A stretch of DNA of 64,000 nt. Source: Rhodococcus yunnanensis NBRC 103083. Its GTDB lineage: Bacteria; Actinomycetota; Actinomycetes; Mycobacteriales; Mycobacteriaceae. How positions within the stretch are numbered: position 1 is the first letter of the stretch; each line of letters opens with the position of its first letter. Location of the stretch: positions 248,001 to 312,000 of the forward strand of contig NZ_BCXH01000001.1 in assembly GCF_001895005.1 (NCBI RefSeq), written 5' to 3'. The position numbers and the translations under genes were made by a program. Below the pieces are notes generated by a model that saw nothing but the letters and a program-made list of their open reading frames with translations, was not told the origin of the DNA and searched no databases. Below are positions 45,168-55,216 of the stretch, in pieces.

Positions 45168-48047
45168 GTGACCGAAACGAACTCTCGCTCAGCTACACCG
45201 CCGACGTCGCACGGGCGTATCTTCGCCGATAGGCACATCGGTCCCGACTCCGCGGAGCTCGATCGGATTCTGCATGTCGTTGGAGTCGCTACTCTCGACG
45301 ACCTCGCGATCAAGTGCGTTCCTGCATCGATTCTCGACGAGTCCTCGGGTGGAGTCAGCGAGGGGCTCGGCACACTCCCCGAGCCTGTCGGAGAACACGA
45401 TGCTCTTGCCGAACTTGCCGATCGTGCGGCGCAGAACACCGTAGCGACGTCGATGATCGGTCTCGGTTACTACGACACGCTGACACCACCGGTGATCACT
45501 CGCGGAATTCTCGAGAATCCAGCGTGGTACACGGCCTACACCCCCTACCAGCCGGAGATCAGCCAGGGCAGGCTCGAAGCGCTGCTGAACTTTCAGACCA
45601 TGGTTGCGGATCTGACCGGTATGGAGGTGGCCAACGCGTCGATGCTCGACGAGGCGACGGCGGCCGCAGAGGCGATGACGCTGCTACGTCGGGCGAACCG
45701 CACGTCGAAGTCTCCTCGATTCGTGGTCGACACCGACGTGTTCCCACAGACTCTGGCAGTACTGGAGACGAGGGCCGAACCGCTCGGAATCGAACTCGTG
45801 CACCACGACCTTTCCCACGGGCTCCCCGACGGTGACTTCTTCGGTGTCCTTGCCCAAATCCCCGGTGCCAGTGGACGTCTCATGGATCACCGTGCCCTGA
45901 CCGCCAGTGCGCACGAGGCAGGCGCCCTGGTCGCTGTGGGCGCCGATCTGCTCGCTCTGACGCTGGTGACGCCGCCGGGCGAGTCCGGCGCCGATGTCTG
46001 CTTCGGTACCACTCAGCGATTCGGTGTTCCTATGGGCTACGGTGGGCCGCACGCCGGTTACCTCGCCGTCCACTCCGCTCACTCGCGGCAACTGCCAGGC
46101 CGGTTGGTCGGTGTGTCCGTGGACGCGGACGGGGATCTGGCATACCGGCTCGCCCTGCAGACACGCGAACAGCACATCAGACGCGAGAAGGCGACATCGA
46201 ACATCTGCACCGCGCAGGTTCTGCTCGCCATCGTTGCGGCGATGTACGCGAGCTACCACGGTAGCGACGGGCTTCGTTTCATTGCGCATCAGGTCAATTC
46301 GCGCGCGCGTGCACTGGCCGCAGGACTTCGGCAGTCGGGAATCGAACTCGCAAGCGATACATTCTTCGACACGGTGACCGCGTCGGTCCCCGGGCGCGCA
46401 CGGGATGTCGTCGGTGCAGCCAAGAAGTCGGGTATCAACCTCCGGCTGATCGACGAGGACACCGTGGGTATCTCGTGCGACGAAACGACGACTGTCGGTC
46501 ACATCGCCTCGGTTCTCGACGCTTTCGGGGCGACTCCGACCACAACCGATGCCGCGGAGTCCATTCCCGGGAGCCTCGTCCGAACGTCCGATTTTCTCAC
46601 CCACCCGGCATTCACACGCCATCGCACCGAGACGTCGATGCTTCGTTATCTGAGAATGCTGTCGGACAAGGATATTGCCCTCGACCGAAGCATGATCCCG
46701 CTGGGATCGTGCACGATGAAGCTCAACGCGACAGCGGAGATGGAATCGATCACGTGGCCCCAGTTCGCGAGGCTGCATCCGTTCGCGCCTGATGCCGACA
46801 CCGTCGGCATCAGGTCCATCATCGCCGACGTCGAGAAATGGCTTGTCGACATCACCGGTTACGACGCGGTGAGTCTGCAGCCCAATGCAGGTAGTCAGGG
46901 CGAGTACGCCGGGCTGCTTGCCATCCGCAACTACCACCTGGGACGCGGAGATCAGCACCGCGACATCTGCCTGATTCCATCGAGCGCCCACGGAACCAAC
47001 GCCGCCTCAGCAGTCATGGTCGGAATGAAGGTCGTCGTGGTGTCCTGCCGGACCAACGGAGACGTCGACGTCGACGATCTTCGCGCCAAAATCACCCAGC
47101 ACGCAGATTCTCTGGCCGCGATCATGATCACGTATCCGTCGACGCACGGCGTCTACGAACACGAAATCGACGATATCTGCGCCGCAGTACACGACGCGGG
47201 CGGTCAGGTGTACGTGGACGGCGCAAACCTGAACGCGCTGGTGGGACTTGCCCGTCCGGGTCGGTTCGGCGGGGACGTGAGCCACCTGAACCTGCACAAG
47301 ACGTTCTGCATCCCGCACGGGGGCGGAGGGCCGGGAATCGGCCCGATCGGAGTTCGGGCACATCTTCAGCCGTACCTGCCCGGACACCCGTTGCGCGAGG
47401 GTCTCGGTGGTGGGGCGCCGGTCGCTGCCGCACCGTTCGGAAGCGCGTCGATTCTGACGATCACATGGGCCTACATCCGAATGATGGGAGCAGTCGGTGT
47501 GCGCAAGGCCACGTTGACCGCCATCGCGTCGGCGAACTACATCGCACGTCGGCTCGACGAGCACTTTCCCGTTCTGTACACCGGTGACAACGGCATGGTT
47601 GCGCACGAGTGCATTCTCGACGTTCGAGAGCTCACCAAACGTACGGGAGTCACCGTCGACGATGTGGCGAAACGACTGGCCGACTACGGGTTTCACGCGC
47701 CGACGATGAGTTTCCCGGTAGCAGGGACGCTGATGGTCGAGCCGACCGAGAGCGAGAACCTCGATGAGATCGACGCCTTCTGCGACGCCATGATCGCTAT
47801 CCGTGCGGAAATCGACCGAGTCGGTTCCGGGGAGTGGCCCGTCGAGGACAACCCGTTGCGAGGCGCCCCGCACACAGCCCGCAGCCTCGTCGGCGAGTGG
47901 AACCATCCCTACACCCGTGAGGAAGCTGTCTTCCCTGCGTCGGTAACTACTCGTGCGAAGGTATGGCCTGCAGTTCGCAGGATCGACGGCGCGCATGGAG
48001 ACCGGAATCTCGTCTGCTCGTGCCCGCCCATCGAAGCGTTCGCGTGA
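45168..48047 (+). CDS. gcvP: Glycine dehydrogenase (decarboxylating), P protein
   Basis: A 959-residue fused P protein that decarboxylates glycine and passes the aminomethyl group to the lipoyl arm of GcvH. The pyridoxal-phosphate lysine is K711 in [15 protein letters not shown]. Other marks are [10 protein letters not shown] at the N-terminus and [12 protein letters not shown] in the C-terminal half. The frame opens earlier, but GTG at 45168 has GGAG eight bases upstream and fits the family start. It follows the glycine riboswitch, is convergent with the phosphoesterase gene, and acts with gcvH of the same block; gcvT and lpd are not in the window. Confidence 0.95.
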   Translation: MTETNSRSATPPTSHGRIFADRHIGPDSAELDRILHVVGVATLDDLAIKCVPASILDESSGGVSEGLGTLPEPVGEHDALAELADRAAQNTVATSMIGLGYYDTLTPPVITRGILENPAWYTAYTPYQPEISQGRLEALLNFQTMVADLTGMEVANASMLDEATAAAEAMTLLRRANRTSKSPRFVVDTDVFPQTLAVLETRAEPLGIELVHHDLSHGLPDGDFFGVLAQIPGASGRLMDHRALTASAHEAGALVAVGADLLALTLVTPPGESGADVCFGTTQRFGVPMGYGGPHAGYLAVHSAHSRQLPGRLVGVSVDADGDLAYRLALQTREQHIRREKATSNICTAQVLLAIVAAMYASYHGSDGLRFIAHQVNSRARALAAGLRQSGIELASDTFFDTVTASVPGRARDVVGAAKKSGINLRLIDEDTVGISCDETTTVGHIASVLDAFGATPTTTDAAESIPGSLVRTSDFLTHPAFTRHRTETSMLRYLRMLSDKDIALDRSMIPLGSCTMKLNATAEMESITWPQFARLHPFAPDADTVGIRSIIADVEKWLVDITGYDAVSLQPNAGSQGEYAGLLAIRNYHLGRGDQHRDICLIPSSAHGTNAASAVMVGMKVVVVSCRTNGDVDVDDLRAKITQHADSLAAIMITYPSTHGVYEHEIDDICAAVHDAGGQVYVDGANLNALVGLARPGRFGGDVSHLNLHKTFCIPHGGGGPGIGPIGVRAHLQPYLPGHPLREGLGGGAPVAAAPFGSASILTITWAYIRMMGAVGVRKATLTAIASANYIARRLDEHFPVLYTGDNGMVAHECILDVRELTKRTGVTVDDVAKRLADYGFHAPTMSFPVAGTLMVEPTESENLDEIDAFCDAMIAIRAEIDRVGSGEWPVEDNPLRGAPHTARSLVGEWNHPYTREEAVFPASVTTRAKVWPAVRRIDGAHGDRNLVCSCPPIEAFA

Positions 48048-48071
48048 CGGCCCTGCGTACTCGGCTCGAGC

Positions 48072-49211
48072 CTAGGACGTAACCAGTTGCAGCATCGCGA
48101 GCTCCGGCGGCGCTGCAACACGGACCGGTGGACCCCACGCACCTGCCCCTCGGGTGGTGTACAACGTGGTGCCACCGACGCGGTCCAGCCCCTCGACGCT
48201 CGGCTGCTGGAGTGGTACGAGATATCGCAGAGGCCAGATCTGGCCGGCATGAGTATGTCCCGAGACTTGGAAGTCGACACCGAAATCGGATGCTTCGACG
48301 GCCTGAAGGGGCTGGTGCGCCAGCAGGAGCGAGAACCTGTCGGGATCGCGTCCCGCCAGAGCACCGGCAAGATCCGGTTCGTACGGGGCAGGAGCTGTCG
48401 CGTCGTTGATTCCGACGATGTCGATGGCGGCGCCGTCCTTGGTCACGACGTGCCGCTCGTTTCGAAGCACGGTGACTCCGAGGGTCGACCACAGATCGAG
48501 CCACTTGCCACCGTCGTCGGCGTAGAACTCGTGGTTGCCGCTCACCCCGAACACACCGAGCGGCGCCGAAAGTTGTTTCAGTGGAGCAAGATCCGCACCG
48601 ACGAGTTCGACGGTACCGTCGATCAGGTCGCCGTCCAGTATGACGATGTCCGGTGACTGGGCGTTGACGTCGTCGACCACTTTCCTCACGAAGCCTTCGC
48701 CTCTGGCAGGCCCCACGTGAAGGTCGGACACCAGGGCCACACGTAGTCCGTCGAACTCGGCCGGAAGCCGGTTCAGTGCGACCGTGGTCTCGGTGACCCG
48801 CGGATCGGATGCCTCGACGAGGCCGTAGCCCACGGCAACCACCGATACCGCAGCGGCGACGGCGGAGCCGATTCGTGTGGCCTTGCGGCGGGCGGTCACC
48901 GAGTCGCGCCCGCGAACTGCCATCACGATGCGGATGGACACCGTGACGAGGCCGACCAGCGCAGTCCCGAGCACGAGGTAGAGCACGACTGCGAGCCAAC
49001 TGAGCCCGACGAACGCGGGTCCACGCGCCCAGTCCGGATCGAAGAGCTCACCGGATCCGATGCCGATCAGGGCCAGCAGCCACATGCCGATCAACACGAC
49101 ATCGGCGATCGTGGAGTACGGCCGCGGCAGTCGTGTCGCCCTGACGTAGCGGAAGTGAAGTACGAGGCCGACGAGAGCGAGGAACGTGCCGAACACGAGC
49201 AGTCGTGTCAT
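48072..49211 (-). CDS. Membrane metallophosphoesterase
   Basis: A 379-residue protein. Four hydrophobic helices make up the first 135 residues, then a calcineurin-type phosphoesterase domain outside or inside follows with all metal motifs: SDLHVG, GDLIDG, SGNHEFY, and GHTHAGQ. The family (YkuE-like) acts on phosphodiesters or phospholipids; substrate is unknown. ATG at 49211. It follows the VWA protein gene by three bases, so the two form an operon. Confidence 0.88.
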   Translation of the reverse strand: MTRLLVFGTFLALVGLVLHFRYVRATRLPRPYSTIADVVLIGMWLLALIGIGSGELFDPDWARGPAFVGLSWLAVVLYLVLGTALVGLVTVSIRIVMAVRGRDSVTARRKATRIGSAVAAAVSVVAVGYGLVEASDPRVTETTVALNRLPAEFDGLRVALVSDLHVGPARGEGFVRKVVDDVNAQSPDIVILDGDLIDGTVELVGADLAPLKQLSAPLGVFGVSGNHEFYADDGGKWLDLWSTLGVTVLRNERHVVTKDGAAIDIVGINDATAPAPYEPDLAGALAGRDPDRFSLLLAHQPLQAVEASDFGVDFQVSGHTHAGQIWPLRYLVPLQQPSVEGLDRVGGTTLYTTRGAGAWGPPVRVAAPPELAMLQLVTS

Positions 49212-49214
49212 GGG

Positions 49215-50936
49215 TCAGTACAGCAACTTTCGGAGAAGGTCGGGGAGTTCGGGTCCATCCGACGTATTGACGGTCGTCACCGAGCCGCCAGTCATGTCGG
49301 ACATGGACTGCAACGTACCGATGTCCGAATTGGTTCCGATCGATACGACGTCGATCGACACGGGCCGGTCCGGCTTGCTCGAGCTTGCCAGCACGGAGAG
49401 GAACCTCTCGGACGAGATGGAGGGGTCGTCGTTGGGTCCGTCGGTCACGAGTATCACGCTGTTTGGTACACCGGGCGCGAAGTTCTCGACGGCATCGATG
49501 TACGTGGCCGTGACCGATTCGTACGTCGACGTGGCGGTACTGGGCCGGAGAGCATCCAGCGCAGCCGATAGTTGCGAGCGTCTGGTTCCGGACGGCAACG
49601 CCTCGCTGACCGGCCCCGTCGACACCTCCTCCCGAAACGGCCGCTGCGCATCGAGAGCATTGCTGTATACCCACAATCCCAGCTCGGACGAGTCCGTCAC
49701 GGCCTCGAACTGTTGCCGCAATGCTGCGGTGGTGTTCTGCAGGCGGCTGCGACCACCCTCGACGGTGTCCATCGACCCGGAGACGTCGAGAAGAATCGTC
49801 GCCCGACGCGGCGTCGCTGGATTCCTCACTGCGTCGATCAACGCGCGAGCCGTGTCCGCCGACGTGGTCGGTGCGTCGGGCGGGGCGTCTGCTGTCTCGA
49901 ACCCGGCATCGGTGAAGTGCGCCCGGTTCTCGGGGAGGCCGACGAAGTCCACGAATTGTGCCGCGGCGCGGCTCAGTGTCTCGTCCGTCCATCTCCCGGA
50001 CAGAATGGCTGCCGGATAGTCCGCGATCGGTGCCGAACCGGTCGGTGCATACGCCGAGATCCCGCTGTCCGCGAAGGTTGCGGCCAGTTGTTGCTCGGTG
50101 GTGGGGACCGAATGAAAATCAGCCGTGGGCGAGATGTCTGCACTCAGCCGGGCAAGCGCTGTCTCGGTCGAATCGGTGACCACCGCACTCCGGTCATGAT
50201 CGGTGCTGCCGAGGGCAGACATGGCAGACACCGTGGAACCGCGGCGAACATCTTCGGGGGTCATCGGAGTGCCGGAAGTGGACTCAGCGACAGCGGCCAG
50301 CGCGGCGGCGGTGGAGTCCGAAGACGGACCGATCGGTAGCTGCAACCGAAGACCGCCCCACCCTGGCAACCCGAGCACGTCGAGACCGTCGGGTGCGCCT
50401 TGAAGTCCCGGAAGGTCCGCCCACCCCGTCCCTGCGTCCCGCATCGCGGACGTGACCGCGATCGGGCTTGCGAGAACGACGGGCGACTGTGCAATCGAAC
50501 GTGGTGTTCCGGCGACCGTCCCTGCCGGGAGTCCAACAAGTGTGTCCGAGGATCGTGGGATCCAGAGCGCGGGGGCAGGCCCCAGCGTCTGCTGATCCCA
50601 GCTGGGGTCCGCGGCGGTGAGTGCACCTGCCACCTGGGCCGAGTCCGCGGCAGTAACTGCTACGGCCACACAGTGATCACGGACGACGGGCCGTGTAGCG
50701 GTGAACTCGGCAGCCAGGTCGGTGACCTGCGTCGAGATGTCCGGATCGACGGTGACCGGCAGCGTCAACTGACCTTCGACACATGTTTCGGCCGCTTGTA
50801 TTCCTTGGTTCGCGATGCGGTCCCGAAGCTGAAACCACCCGAACACGGCGAGCACCAGCACGATGATGGCACCCGCCGCGATCACTGGGCCCTTACTGAT
50901 ACCTCGGGTTCCCCCCGAAGTTCGATGTTCGCCCAC
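49215..50936 (-). CDS. VWA-domain membrane-anchored binding protein
   Basis: A 573-residue protein with one N-terminal membrane helix (about 18-35). Next comes a periplasmic-binding-protein-like domain of the extracellular solute-binding (SBP_bac_11) type, about 60-360. A C-terminal von Willebrand factor A domain follows from about residue 385, with the metal site DVSGSMD (DxSxS) and ILVTDGPNDDP. Such fusions are common in actinobacteria, but their role is unknown. The start is GTG at 50936 with no strong ribosome site. It lies 3 bases upstream of the metallophosphoesterase and 17 bases downstream of glcB. Confidence 0.85.
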   Translation of the reverse strand: MGEHRTSGGTRGISKGPVIAAGAIIVLVLAVFGWFQLRDRIANQGIQAAETCVEGQLTLPVTVDPDISTQVTDLAAEFTATRPVVRDHCVAVAVTAADSAQVAGALTAADPSWDQQTLGPAPALWIPRSSDTLVGLPAGTVAGTPRSIAQSPVVLASPIAVTSAMRDAGTGWADLPGLQGAPDGLDVLGLPGWGGLRLQLPIGPSSDSTAAALAAVAESTSGTPMTPEDVRRGSTVSAMSALGSTDHDRSAVVTDSTETALARLSADISPTADFHSVPTTEQQLAATFADSGISAYAPTGSAPIADYPAAILSGRWTDETLSRAAAQFVDFVGLPENRAHFTDAGFETADAPPDAPTTSADTARALIDAVRNPATPRRATILLDVSGSMDTVEGGRSRLQNTTAALRQQFEAVTDSSELGLWVYSNALDAQRPFREEVSTGPVSEALPSGTRRSQLSAALDALRPSTATSTYESVTATYIDAVENFAPGVPNSVILVTDGPNDDPSISSERFLSVLASSSKPDRPVSIDVVSIGTNSDIGTLQSMSDMTGGSVTTVNTSDGPELPDLLRKLLY

Positions 50937-50953
50937 GTGAGAAAGGCTACCGG

Positions 50954-53128
50954 TTACGCGTTGGCGGCTTTGTACTCCCGGCGTCGGCGGTGCAGGATCG
51001 GCTCGGTGTAGCCGTTGGGTTGGCTGGTGCCCTGGAAGATCAGGTCACTGGCCGCTTGGAACGCGATGTTGGAATCGAAATCCGGTGCCAGGTTCTTGTA
51101 TGTCGGATCCGATGCGTTCTGGCGGTCGACCACCGGAGCCATCCGCTTCAGCGACTCGCGCACCTGGTCTTCGGTGACTATGCCGTGACGGATCCAGTTG
51201 GCGAGGAACTGCGACGAAATACGCAGTGTCGCGCGGTCTTCCATCAACGCAATATCGTTGATATCGGGCACCTTCGAACACCCGACACCGTGATCGATCC
51301 ACCGCACGACGTACCCGAGGATCGACTGGGAGTTGTTGTCGAGTTCCTTGCGCTTCTGCTCGTCGGAGAAGTCGGTGGACGGAGCCAGAGGAATCTGCAG
51401 AATGTCGTCGACACTGGCACGCTTGTTCTTGGAGATTTCTTCCTGCCGAGCGAAGACATCGACCTTGTGATAGTGCAACGCATGCAGGGTCGCGGCGGTC
51501 GGCGAGGGCACCCACGCGGTATTCGCACCGGCCTGAGGATGACCGATCTTCTGCTCGAGCATGTCGGCCATCAGATCCGGCATCGCCCACATGCCCTTAC
51601 CGATCTGAGCTTTGCCCTCGAGCCCTGCTGCGAGGCCGGTGTCGACGTTGAAGTCCTCGTACGCCTTGATCCAGGTCTGGGCCTTCATCTCACCCTTCGG
51701 CACGACCGGGCCGGCTTCCATCGAGGTATGGATCTCATCGCCCGTGCGGTCGAGGAAGCCGGTGTTGATGAACACCACCCGCTCCTTCGCCGCCTCGATC
51801 GCACCCTTGAGATTGACCGTGGTTCGGCGCTCCTCGTCCATGATGCCGACCTTGAGGGTGTTGACCGGCAGGCCGAGGACCTGCTCGACGCGCCCGAACA
51901 GCTCGGCGGCGAACGCGACCTCGTCGGGGCCGTGCATCTTCGGCTTGACGATGTACAACGACCCAGTGCGGGAATTCTTCAGCACGTTGTCCGCGGCCAA
52001 GGAATGCAGTCCGGTCAGCGAGGTGAACAACGCATCGAGGATGCCCTCGGGGACCTCGTTGCCGTCGGCATCGAGGATCGCATCGGAGGTCATCAGATGA
52101 CCGACGTTGCGGACGAACAGCAGCGAGCGTCCGTGCAGGGTCAACTCCCCACCGCCCGCGCCCGTGTAGACGCGGTCCTGGTTCAGGGTGCGGGTGAAGG
52201 TCTTGCCGCCTTTGGAGACGTCCTCGGTGAGGTCGCCGCGCATCAGTCCGAGCCAGTTGCGGTAGCCGAGGACCTTGTCGTCGGCGTCGACCGCAGCGAC
52301 CGAGTCCTCGAAGTCCATGATGGTGGTGACGGCGGATTCCAGGAGAACATCCTTGACCCCTGCGGCGTCGGTCTTGCCGATCGGGGATTGCGGGTCGATC
52401 TGGATCTCGAAGTGCAAACCGTTGTGGCGCAGCAGGATCGCCGACGGCGCATCCGGGGCGCCCTGGTAGCCGAGCAACTGCGCCGGGTCCGCCAACCCGG
52501 CCGTGCTGCCGTCGGCGAGGGTGACCGTAAGCGATGCAGCATCGACCACATATTTGGTAGTACCCACATGTGAACCGGAGGTCAGGGGTGCAGCCTCGTC
52601 GAGGAAACCCCGGGCGAAAGCGATGACCTTGTCGCCGCGGACCTTGTTGTAGCTGGTGCCCTTCTCGGCGCCGCCGTCCTCGGAGATCGCATCGGTGCCG
52701 TAGAGGGCGTCATAGAGCGATCCCCAGCGGGCGTTCGAGGCGTTGATCGCGAACCGGGCGTTGAGGACCGGCACGACCAGCTGGGGGCCTGCCGTGGAGG
52801 TGATCTCGGTATCGACGCCGGAGGTGGTGATCGAGAAGTCGGCCGGCTCGTCGAGCAGGTAACCGATGTCCTTCAGAAAGCTCTTGTAGGCGGTCTTGTC
52901 GTAGTTCGGGCCCGCATGCTCTCCGTGCCAGGCGTCGAGTTTGCCCTGAATCTCGTCGCGGACAGCGAGCAGTGCCTTGTTCTTCGGGGCCAGATCGGCG
53001 ATCACTCCTTCGGCGCCGGACCAGAACTGCTCGGAATCGACTCCGGTTCCCGGGAGCGCCTCGGTCTGTACGAAGTCGTACAACACCTTGGCAACCTGAA
53101 GTCCACCAACAGAAACACGCTCGGTCAT
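50954..53128 (-). CDS. glcB: Malate synthase G
   Basis: A 724-residue enzyme of the glyoxylate cycle that joins glyoxylate and acetyl-CoA to malate. The G-type is monomeric and about this length. Family marks are [31 protein letters not shown] (catalytic Arg/Asp/Glu region near 270-300), [31 protein letters not shown], and [25 protein letters not shown] at 53128 follows GAGGGA. No isocitrate lyase is adjacent. Growth on propane-derived acetate or acetone would need this route. Confidence 0.96.
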   Translation of the reverse strand: MTERVSVGGLQVAKVLYDFVQTEALPGTGVDSEQFWSGAEGVIADLAPKNKALLAVRDEIQGKLDAWHGEHAGPNYDKTAYKSFLKDIGYLLDEPADFSITTSGVDTEITSTAGPQLVVPVLNARFAINASNARWGSLYDALYGTDAISEDGGAEKGTSYNKVRGDKVIAFARGFLDEAAPLTSGSHVGTTKYVVDAASLTVTLADGSTAGLADPAQLLGYQGAPDAPSAILLRHNGLHFEIQIDPQSPIGKTDAAGVKDVLLESAVTTIMDFEDSVAAVDADDKVLGYRNWLGLMRGDLTEDVSKGGKTFTRTLNQDRVYTGAGGGELTLHGRSLLFVRNVGHLMTSDAILDADGNEVPEGILDALFTSLTGLHSLAADNVLKNSRTGSLYIVKPKMHGPDEVAFAAELFGRVEQVLGLPVNTLKVGIMDEERRTTVNLKGAIEAAKERVVFINTGFLDRTGDEIHTSMEAGPVVPKGEMKAQTWIKAYEDFNVDTGLAAGLEGKAQIGKGMWAMPDLMADMLEQKIGHPQAGANTAWVPSPTAATLHALHYHKVDVFARQEEISKNKRASVDDILQIPLAPSTDFSDEQKRKELDNNSQSILGYVVRWIDHGVGCSKVPDINDIALMEDRATLRISSQFLANWIRHGIVTEDQVRESLKRMAPVVDRQNASDPTYKNLAPDFDSNIAFQAASDLIFQGTSQPNGYTEPILHRRRREYKAANA

Positions 53129-53153
53129 GAATCCCTCGCTCTTTCCGGATCAC

Positions 53154-53172
53154 GGGCGCCACCCGGGCGCCC
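53154..53172. terminator. Short GC-rich hairpin upstream of glcB
   Basis: GGGCGCC (53154-53160) and GGCGCCC (53166-53172) pair around a five-base loop, between the stop of the methyladenine-glycosylase-like gene and the start of glcB. It may terminate the upstream gene or act in the glcB leader. The stem is short. Confidence 0.35.
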
Positions 53173-53195
53173 ACACAACGACATCGTCGTCGATG

Positions 53196-54080
53196 TTACT
53201 CGGCAGTAGGTCCGACGGTGTAACCGCCGCTCACGAGTAGATTCTGGCATCGCTCGATCAATGCCGTGCGGAGAGGGGTTGCCCTGGCCATCAGGTCGGT
53301 CTGAGCGCGGACGTACTCCGCTCGCCCGGCCGGAGTTTCGATGGAGATCGGAGTGAGGCCGTAATCGGACAGATCGTACGGACTGGCCCGCATGTCGATC
53401 GTGCGCGCACGGAGCGCCAACTCGAAGCAATCAGCAACCAGCTCCGAGTCGACGAGAGGCGCAAGTTTGTAGCTCCACTTGTACAGATCCATGCCCGCAT
53501 GCACACAACCGGGTTGTTCGTGGTTCACACGGCTTGTCGGCTCGAGGTACAGGGCGTTTCTCGGGACTGCCTCGTCGGTGAAGAACCGAAAGGCGTCGTA
53601 GTGCGTACACCGCACATTCATCGAATCGACCACGGCGTCCGTGCCGTCGTGCCCTAACCGCAGCGGTACCGAACCGTGCCGTAGGGCCGACTGCCCGCCG
53701 CGGTAGACCATCGCCCACTCGTGCAGTCCGAAGCACCCGAGGTTCGGTTGGCGCGCGCGTGTCGAACGCAGGAGGGCCGCGGTGAATTCGACGGCGGATC
53801 GACGCCGCTCGAGCAGCGATTCACGCACCCGAAAGCCACCGTCGTGCGGTTCGTACGAGGCGAAGGACGCATAGTCGGTCGCTGAGTCGCCCGTCAGCAC
53901 GACACCGTAGCCAGGATTCCAGCGTCGTAGATGTCCCGGCTTGAAGCTGTAGTAGGTGAACAGGAAATCGAGAACGGGGTGTGTTGCGCCCTGCGCTCTG
54001 TGGTGCAGGTAGTCCCCGATCAGACCGTCGATACGGTCCGAGTGGGCGGCGCGCCGCAGCGTCCACTCCTGCTCCGACAT
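53196..54080 (-). CDS. Conserved actinobacterial protein annotated as 3-methyladenine DNA glycosylase
   Basis: A 294-residue protein. In actinobacterial genomes it is widely called 3-methyladenine DNA glycosylase, though I see no helix-hairpin-helix or other glycosylase motif to support a DNA repair role. Recognisable stretches are FTYYSFKPGHLRRWNPGYGVVL and CFGLHEWAMVYRGG; RCTHYDAFRFFTDEAVPRN and HAGMDLYKWSYKLAPL hold further His and Asp that could bind metal. ATG at 54080. It lies 17 bases after the second CNNM-type transporter on the same strand. The true function is unknown. Confidence 0.72.
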   Translation of the reverse strand: MSEQEWTLRRAAHSDRIDGLIGDYLHHRAQGATHPVLDFLFTYYSFKPGHLRRWNPGYGVVLTGDSATDYASFASYEPHDGGFRVRESLLERRRSAVEFTAALLRSTRARQPNLGCFGLHEWAMVYRGGQSALRHGSVPLRLGHDGTDAVVDSMNVRCTHYDAFRFFTDEAVPRNALYLEPTSRVNHEQPGCVHAGMDLYKWSYKLAPLVDSELVADCFELALRARTIDMRASPYDLSDYGLTPISIETPAGRAEYVRAQTDLMARATPLRTALIERCQNLLVSGGYTVGPTAE

Positions 54081-54097
54081 CCGTGTCCGGGTCGAGG

Positions 54098-55216
54098 TCA
54101 GTACGATCCACCCCCACGCATGGTGGCTTGCCCGGGTGTTGGTCCCGCATTGCGGTGGGTGCCGTCGCGGACCGTGCCGACGAACTCCTCGACGAGGTCT
54201 TCCAGTGCGACGATTCCGATGGTGTTTCCCGACGCGTCGTGCACGGCACCGAGATGACTGCTCATACGACGAAGCCTGGTCAACGCGTCGTCGAGCATGG
54301 TGTCGGCTGCGACGACGGGGAGCCTGCGCACCTCGGAGCGTGGGATCTCGGTGTCCGGGCCTGCGGACTCGTCGAGCATGTATTCGAGCACGTCCTTGAG
54401 ATGCAGATATCCCACGAGCGATCCGTCGGCGGCCTGCACCGGATACCGGGAGAATCCAGTGGCGATCACCGCTTCCTCGACCGAACCGAGCGTCGGTCCA
54501 GACGCGGCGTCCGAACCGGACAGCCGAACACTGCGTACCTGTGTCGACGGAATCAGGACTTCGGCGACGGTGCGGCCGGACGTATCGAGAGCCTGGGTCA
54601 GTCGGCGATGCTCGTCCTCGTCGATCAGACCCTCCGACCTCGACTCACCGATCATCTGAGACAGCTCGTCTTCGGACACCGACGAATCAAGTTCGTCCTT
54701 CGGTTCGATCCTCAGCCCGCGCAAGGTGAGGTTGGCGCAGATGTTGTAGAACGAGATGAGCGGTTTGGCGATCTTGATGAACATCAGATGGATCGGTACG
54801 AGCAACATCGCTGTCTTCTCCGGGCCGGCGATCGCGATGTTCTTGGGGACCATCTCGCCTACGAGGATGTGCAGCACCACGACCAGCGCGAGCGCGATCG
54901 TGAACGAGATCGGATGAAGAAGGGACTCCGGTATCCCCACGAGGTCCATCGGCTTCTCGATCAGGTGCGCCACCGCAGGCTCGCCGACGCGACCGAGAAG
55001 AATCGAACATATCGTGATGCCCAGCTGCGCCGCAGCCAGCATGAGCGACAAGTTCTGCCCGGCCTCGATCACGGACTTGGCTCGTTTCTTCCCCTGCGCC
55101 AGTAAAGATTCGAGCCGGTCACGGCGTGCGGAGATCAGCGAGAACTCGGCTCCCACAAAAAATGCGTTTCCGGCGAGCAGAAGAACTGCGAGCAGAACCG
55201 CGAGAAAATCACCCAT
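54098..55216 (-). CDS. CNNM/CorC-type (HlyC) membrane protein, second copy
   Basis: A 372-residue protein of the DUF21-CBS family (formerly hemolysin-like), linked to magnesium and cobalt handling. The DUF21 membrane domain covers about 1-190 (VGAEFSLISARRDRLESL, QLGITICSILLGRVGEPAVAHLI), and the CBS pair follows at about 215-340. The transporter-associated CorC_HlyC C-terminal domain is absent, as the protein ends soon after the CBS pair. It overlaps the first copy by eight bases, so they are an operon and may form a heteromer. Confidence 0.87.
   Translation of the reverse strand: MGDFLAVLLAVLLLAGNAFFVGAEFSLISARRDRLESLLAQGKKRAKSVIEAGQNLSLMLAAAQLGITICSILLGRVGEPAVAHLIEKPMDLVGIPESLLHPISFTIALALVVVLHILVGEMVPKNIAIAGPEKTAMLLVPIHLMFIKIAKPLISFYNICANLTLRGLRIEPKDELDSSVSEDELSQMIGESRSEGLIDEDEHRRLTQALDTSGRTVAEVLIPSTQVRSVRLSGSDAASGPTLGSVEEAVIATGFSRYPVQAADGSLVGYLHLKDVLEYMLDESAGPDTEIPRSEVRRLPVVAADTMLDDALTRLRRMSSHLGAVHDASGNTIGIVALEDLVEEFVGTVRDGTHRNAGPTPGQATMRGGGSY

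Noticed and set aside
45684..46991. Minus-strand open frame of 435 codons within gcvP
   Set aside because: Lies fully inside a well-supported gene on the other strand, with a low-complexity, Arg/Val-rich product.
50990..52573. Plus-strand open frame of 527 codons across malate synthase
   Set aside because: Antisense to glcB, which is certain; no recognisable domain.
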